NCBI RefSeq assembly: GCF_014323605.1
Contig: NZ_SCMB01000007.1
Span: forward strand, 1-62,325
Reading direction: 5' to 3'
Length of the DNA: 62,325 nt
From: Lactobacillus kimbladii
GTDB taxonomy: Bacteria > Bacillota > Bacilli > Lactobacillales > Lactobacillaceae
Below, piece by piece: positions 1 to 8,142 of the stretch (within the stretch, counting starts at the first letter, position 1; each line of letters opens with the position of its first letter). The translations under genes were made by a program, and so were the position numbers. Below the pieces are notes generated by a model, which did not search any database, was not told the origin of the DNA, and was given only the letters and a program-made list of their open reading frames with translations.

Positions 1-1
1 T

Positions 2-661
2 AATAATAAGAAGTACTATGTTGCAATTGGCAATGTTAAGAGTACAGCTCAAAAACTGAAGCACAATGCTTATGTTTACAACCAATATGGTCAACGGGTA
101 AAGAAAGCAGGCAAACTAAAGTCAGGCGAAGTTATTACCACTTACGGCAGTAGCGTTAAGATTCGCGGTAAGAAGTACTTTATCATTGCCAAGAATCGTT
201 ATGTAAAAGCAGCTAATATTGCAAGTCAAGATGTAACAATCGAAAAAGTAACAGTTAACCAAACTGCTGCTGTTGAGGCAGGAGACCAATCTCATATCAT
301 TATTAATAAGAAGGTAATGCACAATGCTTATCTTTATGATGAAAACGGTGTTCGTGCCAATGGCTTGGTAATAAATGCTGGTTCAAATGTTGACGTAGTA
401 TCGCAAAAAGTTATCAACAAGAAGTTATATTATGTTCTTGAAGATGGCTTGTATATAGCTGCAGGAAATATCGATGCCAAGAAACTGAAATTGAAGCATA
501 ATGCTTATGTATACAGTAAATATGGTAATCGCCTAGGTAAGAAAGTACTGAAGAAACGTAAATCAATTAAGACATACGGTAATCCAGTAAAGATAAAGGG
601 CAAGAAGTACTACACTATGACAACAAGCAAATTTGTTAAAAAAGTAAATGTTAAAGGATAG
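2..661 (+). CDS. SLAP-domain surface (S-layer-like) protein, 3' part only
   Basis: The reading frame is open from the left edge, so the 5' end with signal peptide and any catalytic domain lies outside; 219 codons remain. The visible part is made of tandem repeats of about 60 residues with the core KxKHNAYVY, then a Tyr-Gly-x-R turn, a KGKKYY strand and a basic end (K-FVKK). This is the surface-layer association domain (SLAP, PF03217) that lactobacilli use to hold S-layer proteins and S-layer-associated enzymes to the wall non-covalently. One repeat (around 316-475) is more diverged and carries acidic residues. Lys and Tyr are abundant, as expected for cationic wall-binding modules. It ends just before a strong terminator. 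Which enzyme or adhesin the missing part encodes cannot be told. Confidence 0.85.
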   Translation, partial: NNKKYYVAIGNVKSTAQKLKHNAYVYNQYGQRVKKAGKLKSGEVITTYGSSVKIRGKKYFIIAKNRYVKAANIASQDVTIEKVTVNQTAAVEAGDQSHIIINKKVMHNAYLYDENGVRANGLVINAGSNVDVVSQKVINKKLYYVLEDGLYIAAGNIDAKKLKLKHNAYVYSKYGNRLGKKVLKKRKSIKTYGNPVKIKGKKYYTMTTSKFVKKVNVKG

Positions 662-683
662 TAAATTTTCCTAACTAAAAAAG

Positions 684-719
684 AATGCCACAATTGTTTG
701 AGATAACAATTGTGGCATT
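684..719. terminator. Bidirectional terminator between the SLAP gene and rarA
   Basis: A perfect 15-bp stem (684-698 with 705-719) with a 6-base loop, A-rich on the left and T-rich on the right, sits between two convergent genes and can serve both strands. Confidence 0.85.
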
Positions 720-736
720 TTTATAGAAAAATTTTA

Positions 737-2038
737 TTATTTTAAACCATCTTGCTGCATTTCATGCAAAGTTTCGTATTGTTTTTTTAACCCTTTTTCA
801 ATTTTAGAATTACCTTTGGGTTGAAAATATTGTTTTCCAACCAGATTATCTGGTAAATACTGTTGTGGCACCCAATCATTTGCAAAAGAGTGTGGGTAAA
901 TGTAACCTTTGCCATGGCCTAGTTTTGTAGCACCAGAATAATGAGCATCTTTTAAGTCCGCTGGTATTGCGCCGTAATCCTTGTTTTTTACATCTTGCAG
1001 GGCCGAATCAATGGCACTAATAGCGCTATTGCTCTTAGGCGACAAAGCAAGCTCAATTACTGCGTTAGCTAAGGGAATGCGTGCTTCTGGAAAGCCCAAA
1101 TTTTTAGCAGCTTGGATGGCAATTTGTGCATGCTGCACAGCAGCGGGATTTGCCAGACCGATATCTTCATAAGCAATCACACTTAGACGACGGCAGATTG
1201 CGACCAAATCCCCTGATTCAATTAATCTGGCCAAATAATGTAAAGCAGCATCAGTATCAGAACCACGAATTGATTTTTGAAAAGCAGATACTAAATCATA
1301 GTGACCATCACCTTTTGCGTCAAAGTTTTGACTACGTAACTGAATAGAGTTAGCCATTTCATCTTGATTAATAGTTATTTCATTTTCATCATTTTTACCA
1401 GCAGCAATCATTTCCTGCTTGGTTGAGCGCACTGCTAGTTCAAGTCCATTTAATGTGGCGCGTAAGTCACCGTTGCCTTTTTGCACTAATAATTCTCTGA
1501 CATCATTAGTTAATTTTACATGGTATTTCCCCAAACCATTCTTATCATCTTTAAGCGCACGATCAATCGCCTTGTTGACGTCTGCTTTTGCCAGTGGCTG
1601 TAGTTCAAAAATTTGACAGCGAGAACGAATAGCGGGGGAGATGGCAATATAGGGATTTTCGGTTGTCGCTCCAATCAAAATAATTTGTCCTGATTCTAAA
1701 AGTGGCAAGAGAAAATCCTGCTTTGTTTTATCTAACCGATGAATTTCATCTAGTAAGAGTATGACAGTTCCACTTAATTTTCCCTCAGCCGCTACTTGCT
1801 CTAATTGCTTTTTACTATCAGTAGCAGCATTAAGCTGGCGAAAGGCATATTTAGTGGCACCAGCAATGGCACTGGCAATACTAGTTTTGCCGATGCCAGG
1901 GGGACCATAGAGAATCATCGAGGATAGCATTTTGGCTTCGACCATTCTCCGAATAATTTTTCCGGGACCAATTAAATGTTGTTGGCCAACAACTTCATTC
2001 AAATTTTGCGGTCTCATTCTATAAGCTAATGGCTTCAT
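737..2038 (-). CDS. rarA: Replication-associated recombination protein RarA (MgsA), AAA+ ATPase
   Basis: Clamp-loader-like ATPase that acts at stalled or gapped replication forks. The 433 residues match the usual length. The Walker A motif GPPGIGKTS is at residues 45-53, the Walker B motif LLLDEIH at 94-100 and the sensor motif GATTENP at 123-129. The C-terminal half carries the conserved MgsA region, with DALHYLARLIESGD, VIAYEDIGLANP and the HSFANDWVPQQYLP stretch. The stop codon of the upstream yueI abuts its ATG directly, so the two are translationally linked. The assignment is secure. Confidence 0.95.
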   Translation of the reverse strand: MKPLAYRMRPQNLNEVVGQQHLIGPGKIIRRMVEAKMLSSMILYGPPGIGKTSIASAIAGATKYAFRQLNAATDSKKQLEQVAAEGKLSGTVILLLDEIHRLDKTKQDFLLPLLESGQIILIGATTENPYIAISPAIRSRCQIFELQPLAKADVNKAIDRALKDDKNGLGKYHVKLTNDVRELLVQKGNGDLRATLNGLELAVRSTKQEMIAAGKNDENEITINQDEMANSIQLRSQNFDAKGDGHYDLVSAFQKSIRGSDTDAALHYLARLIESGDLVAICRRLSVIAYEDIGLANPAAVQHAQIAIQAAKNLGFPEARIPLANAVIELALSPKSNSAISAIDSALQDVKNKDYGAIPADLKDAHYSGATKLGHGKGYIYPHSFANDWVPQQYLPDNLVGKQYFQPKGNSKIEKGLKKQYETLHEMQQDGLK

Positions 2039-2506
2039 TTAATTGTCTCCGTGAAGAAGCCGGTGCCAAAAGCCAGCTTTTTTTTGATTTGTATCAGTAA
2101 GTTGAGCTTTAGGTATTTCAGGCGGATAAACTTGACTTATTTCAATGCGCATTTTGTTAATGGCACTGGAAGCTACCACTAAGATTGCGGAATCATCAGG
2201 CCCAGTTTTTGCTGTCTCGTTATTAACAATGGTAAAAGAAGTTTCGTATTTGCTACAATAAGTTTCTACTTGGTTAACAAAATTATCATGTAAATTACCG
2301 TTTATCAGGATATTGTAACCCGCGTAATCCTTGAAATGGCGTAAAAAAAGGTTGGTTAACTTGGGATCCTGCACTTCAGCATTGGTCATTCTCACTAAAA
2401 CCCGTTCGCGAAGAGACCCTAAAAATCTTCTGCGTTCATCTGGTTTTGTCTGTGGCGTAATGCCTTGGGCAGCATTTGAAACTCTGGTATTTAAATCTTC
2501 AGTCAT
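2039..2506 (-). CDS. yueI: YueI family protein (DUF1694)
   Basis: A 155-residue soluble protein of unknown function, conserved in Bacillales and Lactobacillales. Visible family features are the N-terminal PDERRRFLGSLRERVLVRMT block, a central HFKDYAGYNILINGNL segment and a mixed alpha/beta core that resembles small nucleotide- or tRNA-binding folds, though no catalytic motif is clear. The GAAAGGAAAT ribosome site lies a few bases upstream of the ATG. It touches rarA and follows rpsD in the same direction, but a terminator separates it from rpsD. Function is not known. Confidence 0.85.
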   Translation of the reverse strand: MTEDLNTRVSNAAQGITPQTKPDERRRFLGSLRERVLVRMTNAEVQDPKLTNLFLRHFKDYAGYNILINGNLHDNFVNQVETYCSKYETSFTIVNNETAKTGPDDSAILVVASSAINKMRIEISQVYPPEIPKAQLTDTNQKKAGFWHRLLHGDN

Positions 2507-2531
2507 CTATGAGATTTCCTTTCGGGTAGCA

Positions 2532-2562
2532 AAAACCCCTCTCCAAGTAGGAAAGGGGTTTT
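2532..2562 (-). terminator. Terminator of rpsD
   Basis: The stem AAAACCCCT (2532-2540) pairs with AGGGGTTTT (2554-2562). On the minus strand it is followed by a T run. It lies right after the rpsD stop and just ahead of yueI. Confidence 0.8.
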
Positions 2563-2577
2563 GTGAAAATGTAGAAA

Positions 2578-3189
2578 TTAAAGTAACTTGTTGTAGTATT
2601 CAACAACTAGAGCTTCGTTAATTTCTGGTTCCATTTCATCACGTTCTGGAAGACGAACAAGTGAACCTTCTACTTTGTTCTCATCAAATGAAACAAAGGA
2701 TGGACGGGATACAACTGCTTCCAGTGCATCCTTAACTTGTTGCAAGTTCTTTGACTTTTCCTTGAGGCCAATGGTTTGACCAACCTTGACTTCGTATGAA
2801 GGAATATCAACACGCTTGCCATCAACAGTAATGTGACCGTGGTTAACCAATTGTCTTGCTTGTTCTCTTGTAGTAGCAAAACCTAAACGGTAAACAATGC
2901 TGTCTAAACGGCATTCAAGCAAAGCCATAAAGTTAGTACCGTGTTCACCTTCACGGATCTTACCAGCACGTTCGAACAAAGTTCTAAATTGACGCTCGTT
3001 TAAACCATACATCCAACGCAACTTTTGCTTTTCGTGCAATTGCTCGCCGTATTCTGATAAACGACCACGTGAATTGGGACCATGTTGACCAGGAGCATAG
3101 TTACGACGGCTAAGCTCTTTGCCAGTACCTGAAAGTGAGATTCCTAATCTTCTGGAACGTTTCCAACTTGGACCTGTATATCTTGACAT
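2578..3189 (-). CDS. rpsD: 30S ribosomal protein S4
   Basis: Primary 16S rRNA-binding protein that nucleates assembly of the 30S body. The product is 203 residues starting [16 protein letters not shown]; the in-frame TTG twelve bases upstream falls in the ribosome binding site (GGAGG, 5 bases before the ATG) and is not the start. The N-terminal rRNA-binding region lacks the zinc-binding cysteine cluster, so this is the Cys-minus form. The S4 RNA-binding domain lies in the second half (residues about 90-155, with [28 protein letters not shown]). It is transcribed alone from the promoter at 3370-3398 through a structured leader. Confidence 0.97.
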   Translation of the reverse strand: MSRYTGPSWKRSRRLGISLSGTGKELSRRNYAPGQHGPNSRGRLSEYGEQLHEKQKLRWMYGLNERQFRTLFERAGKIREGEHGTNFMALLECRLDSIVYRLGFATTREQARQLVNHGHITVDGKRVDIPSYEVKVGQTIGLKEKSKNLQQVKDALEAVVSRPSFVSFDENKVEGSLVRLPERDEMEPEINEALVVEYYNKLL

Positions 3190-3363
3190 AAAATCCTCCA
3201 ATAAAATCTGATAACAGTTTTTGGAGTAAAATAATTACGTATAAGTTTAACATTCGTGCATCTTAATTTTCATTTTCGCCTATTGCAGCGTCGGTTACTC
3301 GTTCACTAAAACGTATTAAGATGTTGACGTTCTTGCCACTTATAGCTGCAAATATTTTACACG
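3190..3363 (-). promoter_or_regulatory. Structured rpsD leader, candidate S4 autoregulatory RNA
   Basis: About 170 bases of untranslated RNA separate the rpsD promoter from its start. The segment contains a 9-bp stem (3259-3267 with 3315-3323, CATCTTAAT type) that encloses a GC-richer core at 3272-3310 with GTGAACGAGTAACCGACG on the transcript. S4 represses its own mRNA in Firmicutes through such a leader, and length and layout fit. I have not folded it against the known S4-leader model, so the assignment is inference. Confidence 0.55.
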
Positions 3364-3369
3364 TTCTAT

Positions 3370-3398
3370 ATTATAGTTGTATTAACTTATTAAAGCAA
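3370..3398 (-). promoter_or_regulatory. Promoter of rpsD
   Basis: On the minus strand: -35 TTGCTT, a 17-base spacer and a perfect -10 TATAAT. Between here and the ezrA promoter (about 3399-3575) I see only A+T-rich sequence with no open frame. Confidence 0.8.
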
Positions 3399-3579
3399 GG
3401 AAAACATTGCTTGCTTTAATTAATATAGGAAGAAAAAGAAAATTTTGTTTATCAGCAAATATAAGAGTCAATATTTTATTTAAAAGTAATGTAGCATTTA
3501 TCAATCTTACATATCAATTTTTATAACATAATGAAAAATACCAGTTCGAAAAACTCTTGCCCACAATAATGTAGAAGTT

Positions 3580-3588
3580 TGGTATAAT
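3580..3588 (+). promoter_or_regulatory. Extended -10 promoter of ezrA
   Basis: TGGTATAAT, an extended -10 with consensus hexamer 3583-3588, lies 24 bases before the ATG of ezrA. No good -35 is present at 17 bases. Confidence 0.6.
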
Positions 3589-3611
3589 TGGAGTAGTTTT
3601 GGAGGAAAAAT

Positions 3612-5330
3612 ATGTCACCGACTCAATCCATAGTTGTAATCATTGCAATTTTAATCATTATTATAATTATAGCACTTATGATCATAGTCAATCGACGCCA
3701 ATTAAGGCAGATTCTTGAATTGGACGATTTGATTACTAAAATTGATAAAATGCATTTAGAAACAGATATTATTAATCTGGATAAAATGGATTTAGCGGGT
3801 GAGAGTCTGACCACACTAACTACGTGGCGTAAAAGCTATGAGCAGGCAGCAACTAAAAAAATTCCTGCTGTACAGAATTTTCTTGAACAAGCTGCTGACC
3901 AAAACTCACACTATCAACTATTTACGGCCCACAAAAATATCAAACAGGCTCAAAAAATCATGGGCTCAACCTACAAAGACGCTAAAAACACAAAGGAAGT
4001 TTTTACCGAATTACTCGAATCAAACCGTGAAAATCAAAAGCAGTATAATGACTTATTCAATCAGTTTAAAGAATTGCGTAAAAGCGTTTTGGCCAATTCG
4101 TACGAATACGGCAGTGCACTTGATAAAATTGAAACTAATTTGACTAATATGGAAAGTGACTTTTCTGAAGCTAAAAGTCTGACTGCTCAAGGAGACCAGG
4201 TTGAAGCAAAACGTATTTTGTCAAGGATTAAAGTAGCTTTGACGAATATCAGTTCAGTTTTACCTGAGGTTAGAAATGCGCGTCACCAAATTGATACTGT
4301 TTTTAAAGACCAACTGGATGAACTTTCTAATAGTTATAAAAAGATGATGTCTTCAAAATATTATATAACTCAAGTTGATGTTTTAGCCGAAATTAAAAAA
4401 ATTCGCGGTCAAGTGGCTGATGCAGGCAAATTATTGACGGAATTAAAAGTATCCGATTTGAACACAGAAATCGCAAAAATCAAAAAAGAGATTGCTGCTC
4501 TATACGATACTTTGGCTAATGAATATAAAGCAAGACCTTTTGTAGAAGAAAATCAGGACAAAATCCAGAGACTTCTTGCTCATGAACAGGTTGAGTCCAA
4601 AAACTTGGTGGCCAAATTGCGTCATATCGATGAAAGTTATGAACTAACGCATAATGAGCTTGCTACCAGCAGGCAACTAGAGCAGGAAGTCAATGACATG
4701 GAAAGGCAATATACAGTTGACACGCAAAATGTTGCTGATGGTAAGGGAGTATACTCACAAATCAAGTCATCCTGGTTAAACATGCTTGACCGTCTACGTG
4801 AAATTAGCAATCAGCAAAAGACAATGTCGCAAGACGTCGATGGTCTTTACGATTCAGAAAATGTTGCTAATGATTCAATTAATCGTTTTAAACAAGAGGT
4901 GTCTCTAGTTTACCGGCGGTTAGAACGTAAAAATTTGCCGGGTAATCCGGATGCTTTTGTTCAAATGTATACATTAGTTGTTAATGAAATTGGCCATGTA
5001 GCAAAAGAATTGAGCCAAGTTCGTCTGAACATGGAAAAAATCTCGCAAGAATTAATTCAAATTTCAGATGACGTTGAAAGACTAAAACGAGAAGCAGATG
5101 ACATTATTAATTCTGCTGATTTGGTGCAATTAACCTTGCAGTATTCAAATAAATATTCTGACAATGGTTCAATTCAAAATGCGCAGAAAAAGGCCATGGA
5201 CCTTTATGAGCAAGACTATAATTATAAGGATGCGCTTGATACCATAGCAACTGCTATTGAAAAAGTGGAACCGGGTTCGTACCAGCGTTTAGAAAATTTA
5301 TATTATTCTGATAAGAAAAATAATGACTAA
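3612..5330 (+). CDS. ezrA: Septation ring formation regulator EzrA
   Basis: Membrane-anchored negative regulator of FtsZ ring formation that also links the Z ring to wall synthesis. The 572 residues match the family. A single N-terminal membrane segment rich in Ile (residues about 7-27) is followed by a stop-transfer NRRQLRQI and then a long array of spectrin-like coiled-coil helices to the end. Start ATG follows GGAGGAAAAAT. It is monocistronic, between its own extended -10 promoter and a terminator, which fits its placement elsewhere in lactobacilli next to rpsD. Confidence 0.93.
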   Translation: MSPTQSIVVIIAILIIIIIIALMIIVNRRQLRQILELDDLITKIDKMHLETDIINLDKMDLAGESLTTLTTWRKSYEQAATKKIPAVQNFLEQAADQNSHYQLFTAHKNIKQAQKIMGSTYKDAKNTKEVFTELLESNRENQKQYNDLFNQFKELRKSVLANSYEYGSALDKIETNLTNMESDFSEAKSLTAQGDQVEAKRILSRIKVALTNISSVLPEVRNARHQIDTVFKDQLDELSNSYKKMMSSKYYITQVDVLAEIKKIRGQVADAGKLLTELKVSDLNTEIAKIKKEIAALYDTLANEYKARPFVEENQDKIQRLLAHEQVESKNLVAKLRHIDESYELTHNELATSRQLEQEVNDMERQYTVDTQNVADGKGVYSQIKSSWLNMLDRLREISNQQKTMSQDVDGLYDSENVANDSINRFKQEVSLVYRRLERKNLPGNPDAFVQMYTLVVNEIGHVAKELSQVRLNMEKISQELIQISDDVERLKREADDIINSADLVQLTLQYSNKYSDNGSIQNAQKKAMDLYEQDYNYKDALDTIATAIEKVEPGSYQRLENLYYSDKKNND

Positions 5331-5361
5331 ATTTTATAAACTTTTGTCAAATAAAAATCTC

Positions 5362-5397
5362 AGCTTTAAAATTTGTAAATGATTTTAAGGCTTTTTT
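5362..5397 (+). terminator. Terminator of ezrA
   Basis: An 11-bp stem (5362-5372 with 5382-5392, one G-T pair) is followed by a run of T. Confidence 0.75.
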
Positions 5398-5416
5398 ATT
5401 GCTAATGAATAAATAA

Positions 5417-5445
5417 TTGAAGCTGAGTTTATTTTAAGTTACAAT
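5417..5445 (+). promoter_or_regulatory. Promoter of the nifZ-thiI operon
   Basis: TTGAAG, 17 bases, TACAAT, ending 46 bases before the GTG start of the cysteine desulfurase gene. Confidence 0.6.
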
Positions 5446-5491
5446 TTATAAGTTAATAGCTGACCTTGTAGTGTATTGGAGGAGAAATTCC

Positions 5492-6649
5492 GTGATTTAC
5501 TTTGATAACAGCGCCACGACCAAAATTGATCCTGCTGTTTTAGCAACTTACGATAAAGTAGCACAAACTATTTGGGGTAATCCATCTAGTTTACATAAAC
5601 TGGGAGACCGTGCTTACCAACTTTTGGAAAGCTCGCGTAAACAGATTTCTAATCTTTTGGGTACAAAGCAGGATGAAATTTTCTTTACTTCCGGTGGTAC
5701 AGAATCAAACAATTGGGCTATAAAGGGCACAGCATTCCAAAAACGGCAATTTGGCAAGCATCTCATTACATCGAGCGTTGAACACGCTTCTGTGGCTAAT
5801 GCTTTTAATGCGCTGGAATACATCGGCTTTCGCGTAACTCACTTGCCAGTTGATAAAGAAGGGCGTGTCAATGTCAATGATTTGCGCAATGCTCTTGATT
5901 CTGACACCACATTAGTTTCAATAATGGGTGTCAATAATGAGATTGGTTCAATCCAGCCAATTGATGAGATCAGTGATTTATTGTCTAACTATCCCACTGT
6001 GAGCTTTCACGTTGATAATGTTCAGGCATTGGGTAAAAATATTTGGTCACGAGTTTTTACTCCTCGTGTTGATTTATTTAGCCTTTCCGCCCATAAATTT
6101 CACGCACCAAGAGGTACTGGTGTCCTTTATAAAAAAGAAGGCAAGATGCTGGATCCTCTACATGATGGCGGGGGACAGGAAAAAAGTCTTAGATCTGGCA
6201 CGGAAAATTTGCCGGCGATAGCAGGAATGGCTAAGGCTGTACGCTTACTTTTAGAAAATGAGCAGGAAAAAGCCGCGAGAGAGGCTGCTATTAAGGAAAA
6301 AATAGTAAATTATTTGCAGGACAAGCCTGGTATAACTATATTTTCCCCTGTCAATGAAAATTTTGCGCCTCATATTTTATGTTTTGCACTTGAAGGCATT
6401 AGGGGAGAAACTTTAGTTCATACGCTTGAAGAATATGACATTTATACTTCCACTACTTCCGCATGCTCCTCTACTAAGGTTGACCAAGCCAGCACGTTAG
6501 TAGCAATGCATGTTGACGATAAAATTGCCACCAGTGCGATTCGTTTAAGTTTTGATGAATCCAATACTCTTGCTGAAGCTGATGAGTTTATAAGAGTTTT
6601 TGACAAAATTTACCGTCACTTTGCCCCAATTAATCATTTAGGAGAATAG
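5492..6649 (+). CDS. nifZ: Cysteine desulfurase serving ThiI (NifS/IscS class)
   Basis: PLP enzyme that takes sulfur from L-cysteine as a persulfide. The likely start is GTG at 5492, seven bases after GGAGGAG; the GTG at 5471 would put the ribosome site inside the gene. The product has 385 residues. Visible are the N-terminal YFDNSATTK block, the SGGTESNN phosphate-binding segment, the PLP lysine in [12 protein letters not shown] and the catalytic cysteine in TTSACSSTK. It is five bases from thiI, so it is the probable sulfur donor for 4-thiouridine, as NifZ is in Bacillus subtilis. A second desulfurase (35086) lies beside mnmA. Confidence 0.92.
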   Translation: MIYFDNSATTKIDPAVLATYDKVAQTIWGNPSSLHKLGDRAYQLLESSRKQISNLLGTKQDEIFFTSGGTESNNWAIKGTAFQKRQFGKHLITSSVEHASVANAFNALEYIGFRVTHLPVDKEGRVNVNDLRNALDSDTTLVSIMGVNNEIGSIQPIDEISDLLSNYPTVSFHVDNVQALGKNIWSRVFTPRVDLFSLSAHKFHAPRGTGVLYKKEGKMLDPLHDGGGQEKSLRSGTENLPAIAGMAKAVRLLLENEQEKAAREAAIKEKIVNYLQDKPGITIFSPVNENFAPHILCFALEGIRGETLVHTLEEYDIYTSTTSACSSTKVDQASTLVAMHVDDKIATSAIRLSFDESNTLAEADEFIRVFDKIYRHFAPINHLGE

Positions 6650-6654
6650 ATTTT

Positions 6655-7872
6655 ATGAAATATACTGAAATAATGGTGCGTTACGGTGAGCTTTCAACAA
6701 AAGGAAAGAACCGAAAAGATTTTATCGGTCGCTTAGCCGGTAACGTTACTAAAGTGCTGCGTGAATTTCCACAGGTTGAAATTCACCCACGCCATGATCG
6801 GATGCATATTGTTTTAAACGATGCTCCTTTTGAAGAGGTTGACCAACGTTTAAAAAAAGTTTTTGGCATACAAACTTATTCACCAACAATTAAAGTAGAA
6901 AAAACGCTGGCGGAAATTGAAAAAACTGCACTTGCTTTAATGAAAGAAACTTTTAAAAAAGGAATGACTTTCAAGGTTAACACTAAGCGCAGTGACCATC
7001 AGTTTTTATATGATACTAATGAATTGAATAAAATGGTTGGTGACTACCTTTTTTCACACATGGATGATTTAAAGGTAGAAATGAAACATCCTGACATTGT
7101 GCTCAGAATTGAAGTTCGTAAAGATGCAGTTTACATTTCTAACCAGCTGCTTCATGGCGCTGGGGGGATGCCAGTTGGTACTGGTGGTCGAGCTGTCATG
7201 ATGCTATCTGGAGGCATTGATTCGCCAGTGGCTTCCTATCTTGCCCTAAAACGTGGTGTTGATATTGACATGGTGCATTTTTACAGTCCGCCATATACTA
7301 CCGAGAAAGCTTTGAATAAAGCCAAAGAATTAACCGGTATTTTGGCTAATTATGCTGGTAAAATCAATTTTATTGCAGTACCGTTTGCAGAAATTCAGGA
7401 AATCATTAAGGAAAAAATTCCCGAAGGCTATTTGATGACTGTGCAAAGAAGATTTATGTTGCAGCTAGCCGATAAAATCAGAGCCAAAAGAAGAGGCTTA
7501 GCTATTTTTAATGGTGAGTCTGTAGGACAAGTAGCTTCACAAACTCTAGAGTCAATGGCAGCAATTAACGATGTCACCACTACACCGGTTATAAGACCTG
7601 TTGCTACAATGGATAAAACCGAAATTATCAATTTAGCAGAAAAAATTGGCACTTTTGATTTATCTATTCAACCATTTGAAGATTGCTGCACCATTTTTGC
7701 ACCTCCTCGTCCAAAAACAAAACCAAAAATTGAGAAAGCACGTGAATTTGAAAATCGCCTTGATGTGGCTGATCTAATTGAACGTGCTCTGGCCGGCATT
7801 CAAGTAACTTCAATTTATCCTAATGATAAGTTTTTAGCAGATAAAGCAGAAGAAGATGCTTCACTACTTTAA
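6655..7872 (+). CDS. thiI: tRNA 4-thiouridine sulfurtransferase ThiI
   Basis: Adenylates U8 of tRNA and replaces its oxygen with sulfur. The 405 residues hold an N-terminal ferredoxin-like and THUMP region (about 1-165) and an ATP-pyrophosphatase domain with the PP-loop SGGIDS at residues 185-190. The C-terminal rhodanese domain of the enterobacterial enzyme is absent, as is usual in Firmicutes, so sulfur must be passed directly by the upstream desulfurase. Cysteines in the segment [12 protein letters not shown] are candidates for the acceptor. The ribosome site GGAG lies 8 bases upstream. The valS promoter overlaps its 3' end. Confidence 0.95.
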   Translation: MKYTEIMVRYGELSTKGKNRKDFIGRLAGNVTKVLREFPQVEIHPRHDRMHIVLNDAPFEEVDQRLKKVFGIQTYSPTIKVEKTLAEIEKTALALMKETFKKGMTFKVNTKRSDHQFLYDTNELNKMVGDYLFSHMDDLKVEMKHPDIVLRIEVRKDAVYISNQLLHGAGGMPVGTGGRAVMMLSGGIDSPVASYLALKRGVDIDMVHFYSPPYTTEKALNKAKELTGILANYAGKINFIAVPFAEIQEIIKEKIPEGYLMTVQRRFMLQLADKIRAKRRGLAIFNGESVGQVASQTLESMAAINDVTTTPVIRPVATMDKTEIINLAEKIGTFDLSIQPFEDCCTIFAPPRPKTKPKIEKAREFENRLDVADLIERALAGIQVTSIYPNDKFLADKAEEDASLL

Positions 7873-7878
7873 AAAGTA

Positions 7879-7887
7879 TGTTATAAT
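7879..7887 (+). promoter_or_regulatory. Extended -10 promoter of the valS T-box leader
   Basis: TGTTATAAT with consensus hexamer 7882-7887, just downstream of the thiI stop. The -35 region is weak. Confidence 0.6.
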
Positions 7888-7893
7888 ACGCCC

Positions 7894-8127
7894 AAAGCAA
7901 TAATTGAGAGGTATTAACCTTATAGATAGAGAAAGGCTCGTTGATGGTGAAAAGCCGAATGAAGGTTGATTGGTAGCTCGATTGGACTGGTTGGCTGAAC
8001 TGAAAGTAAGCTAATCCGGCAAAATCTGCCGTTATCATTTTTAAGAGAAGCAGAATTTATTCTGCTTAACCTTAGGTGGTACCGCGGTTAATTACATCGT
8101 CCTAGACATTTTGTCTAGGACTTTTTT
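7894..8127 (+). promoter_or_regulatory. T-box riboswitch of valS
   Basis: The T-box sequence TTAGGTGGTACCGCGG at 8072-8087 pairs with the free CCA end of tRNA. It is preceded by a long stem I region (about 7905-8015). An intrinsic terminator follows, with a 10-bp stem (8099-8108 with 8112-8121) and six T. The RNA senses uncharged tRNA, by context tRNA-Val, and opens transcription into valS when valine is short. The valine specifier codon was not pinned down by eye. Confidence 0.93.
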
Positions 8128-8142
8128 ATTGGGAGGAGAATT

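Noticed and set aside
981..1347. Plus-strand frames opposite rarA
   Set aside because: Complement of a clearly coding gene; no signals and low-complexity products.
3399..3575. Possible small RNA or gene between the rpsD and ezrA promoters
   Set aside because: Only A+T-rich sequence; no hairpin with T run and no frame with a ribosome site was seen.
7861..8142. 72-codon minus-strand frame across the valS leader
   Set aside because: It is the complement of the T-box structure, which fully explains the sequence.
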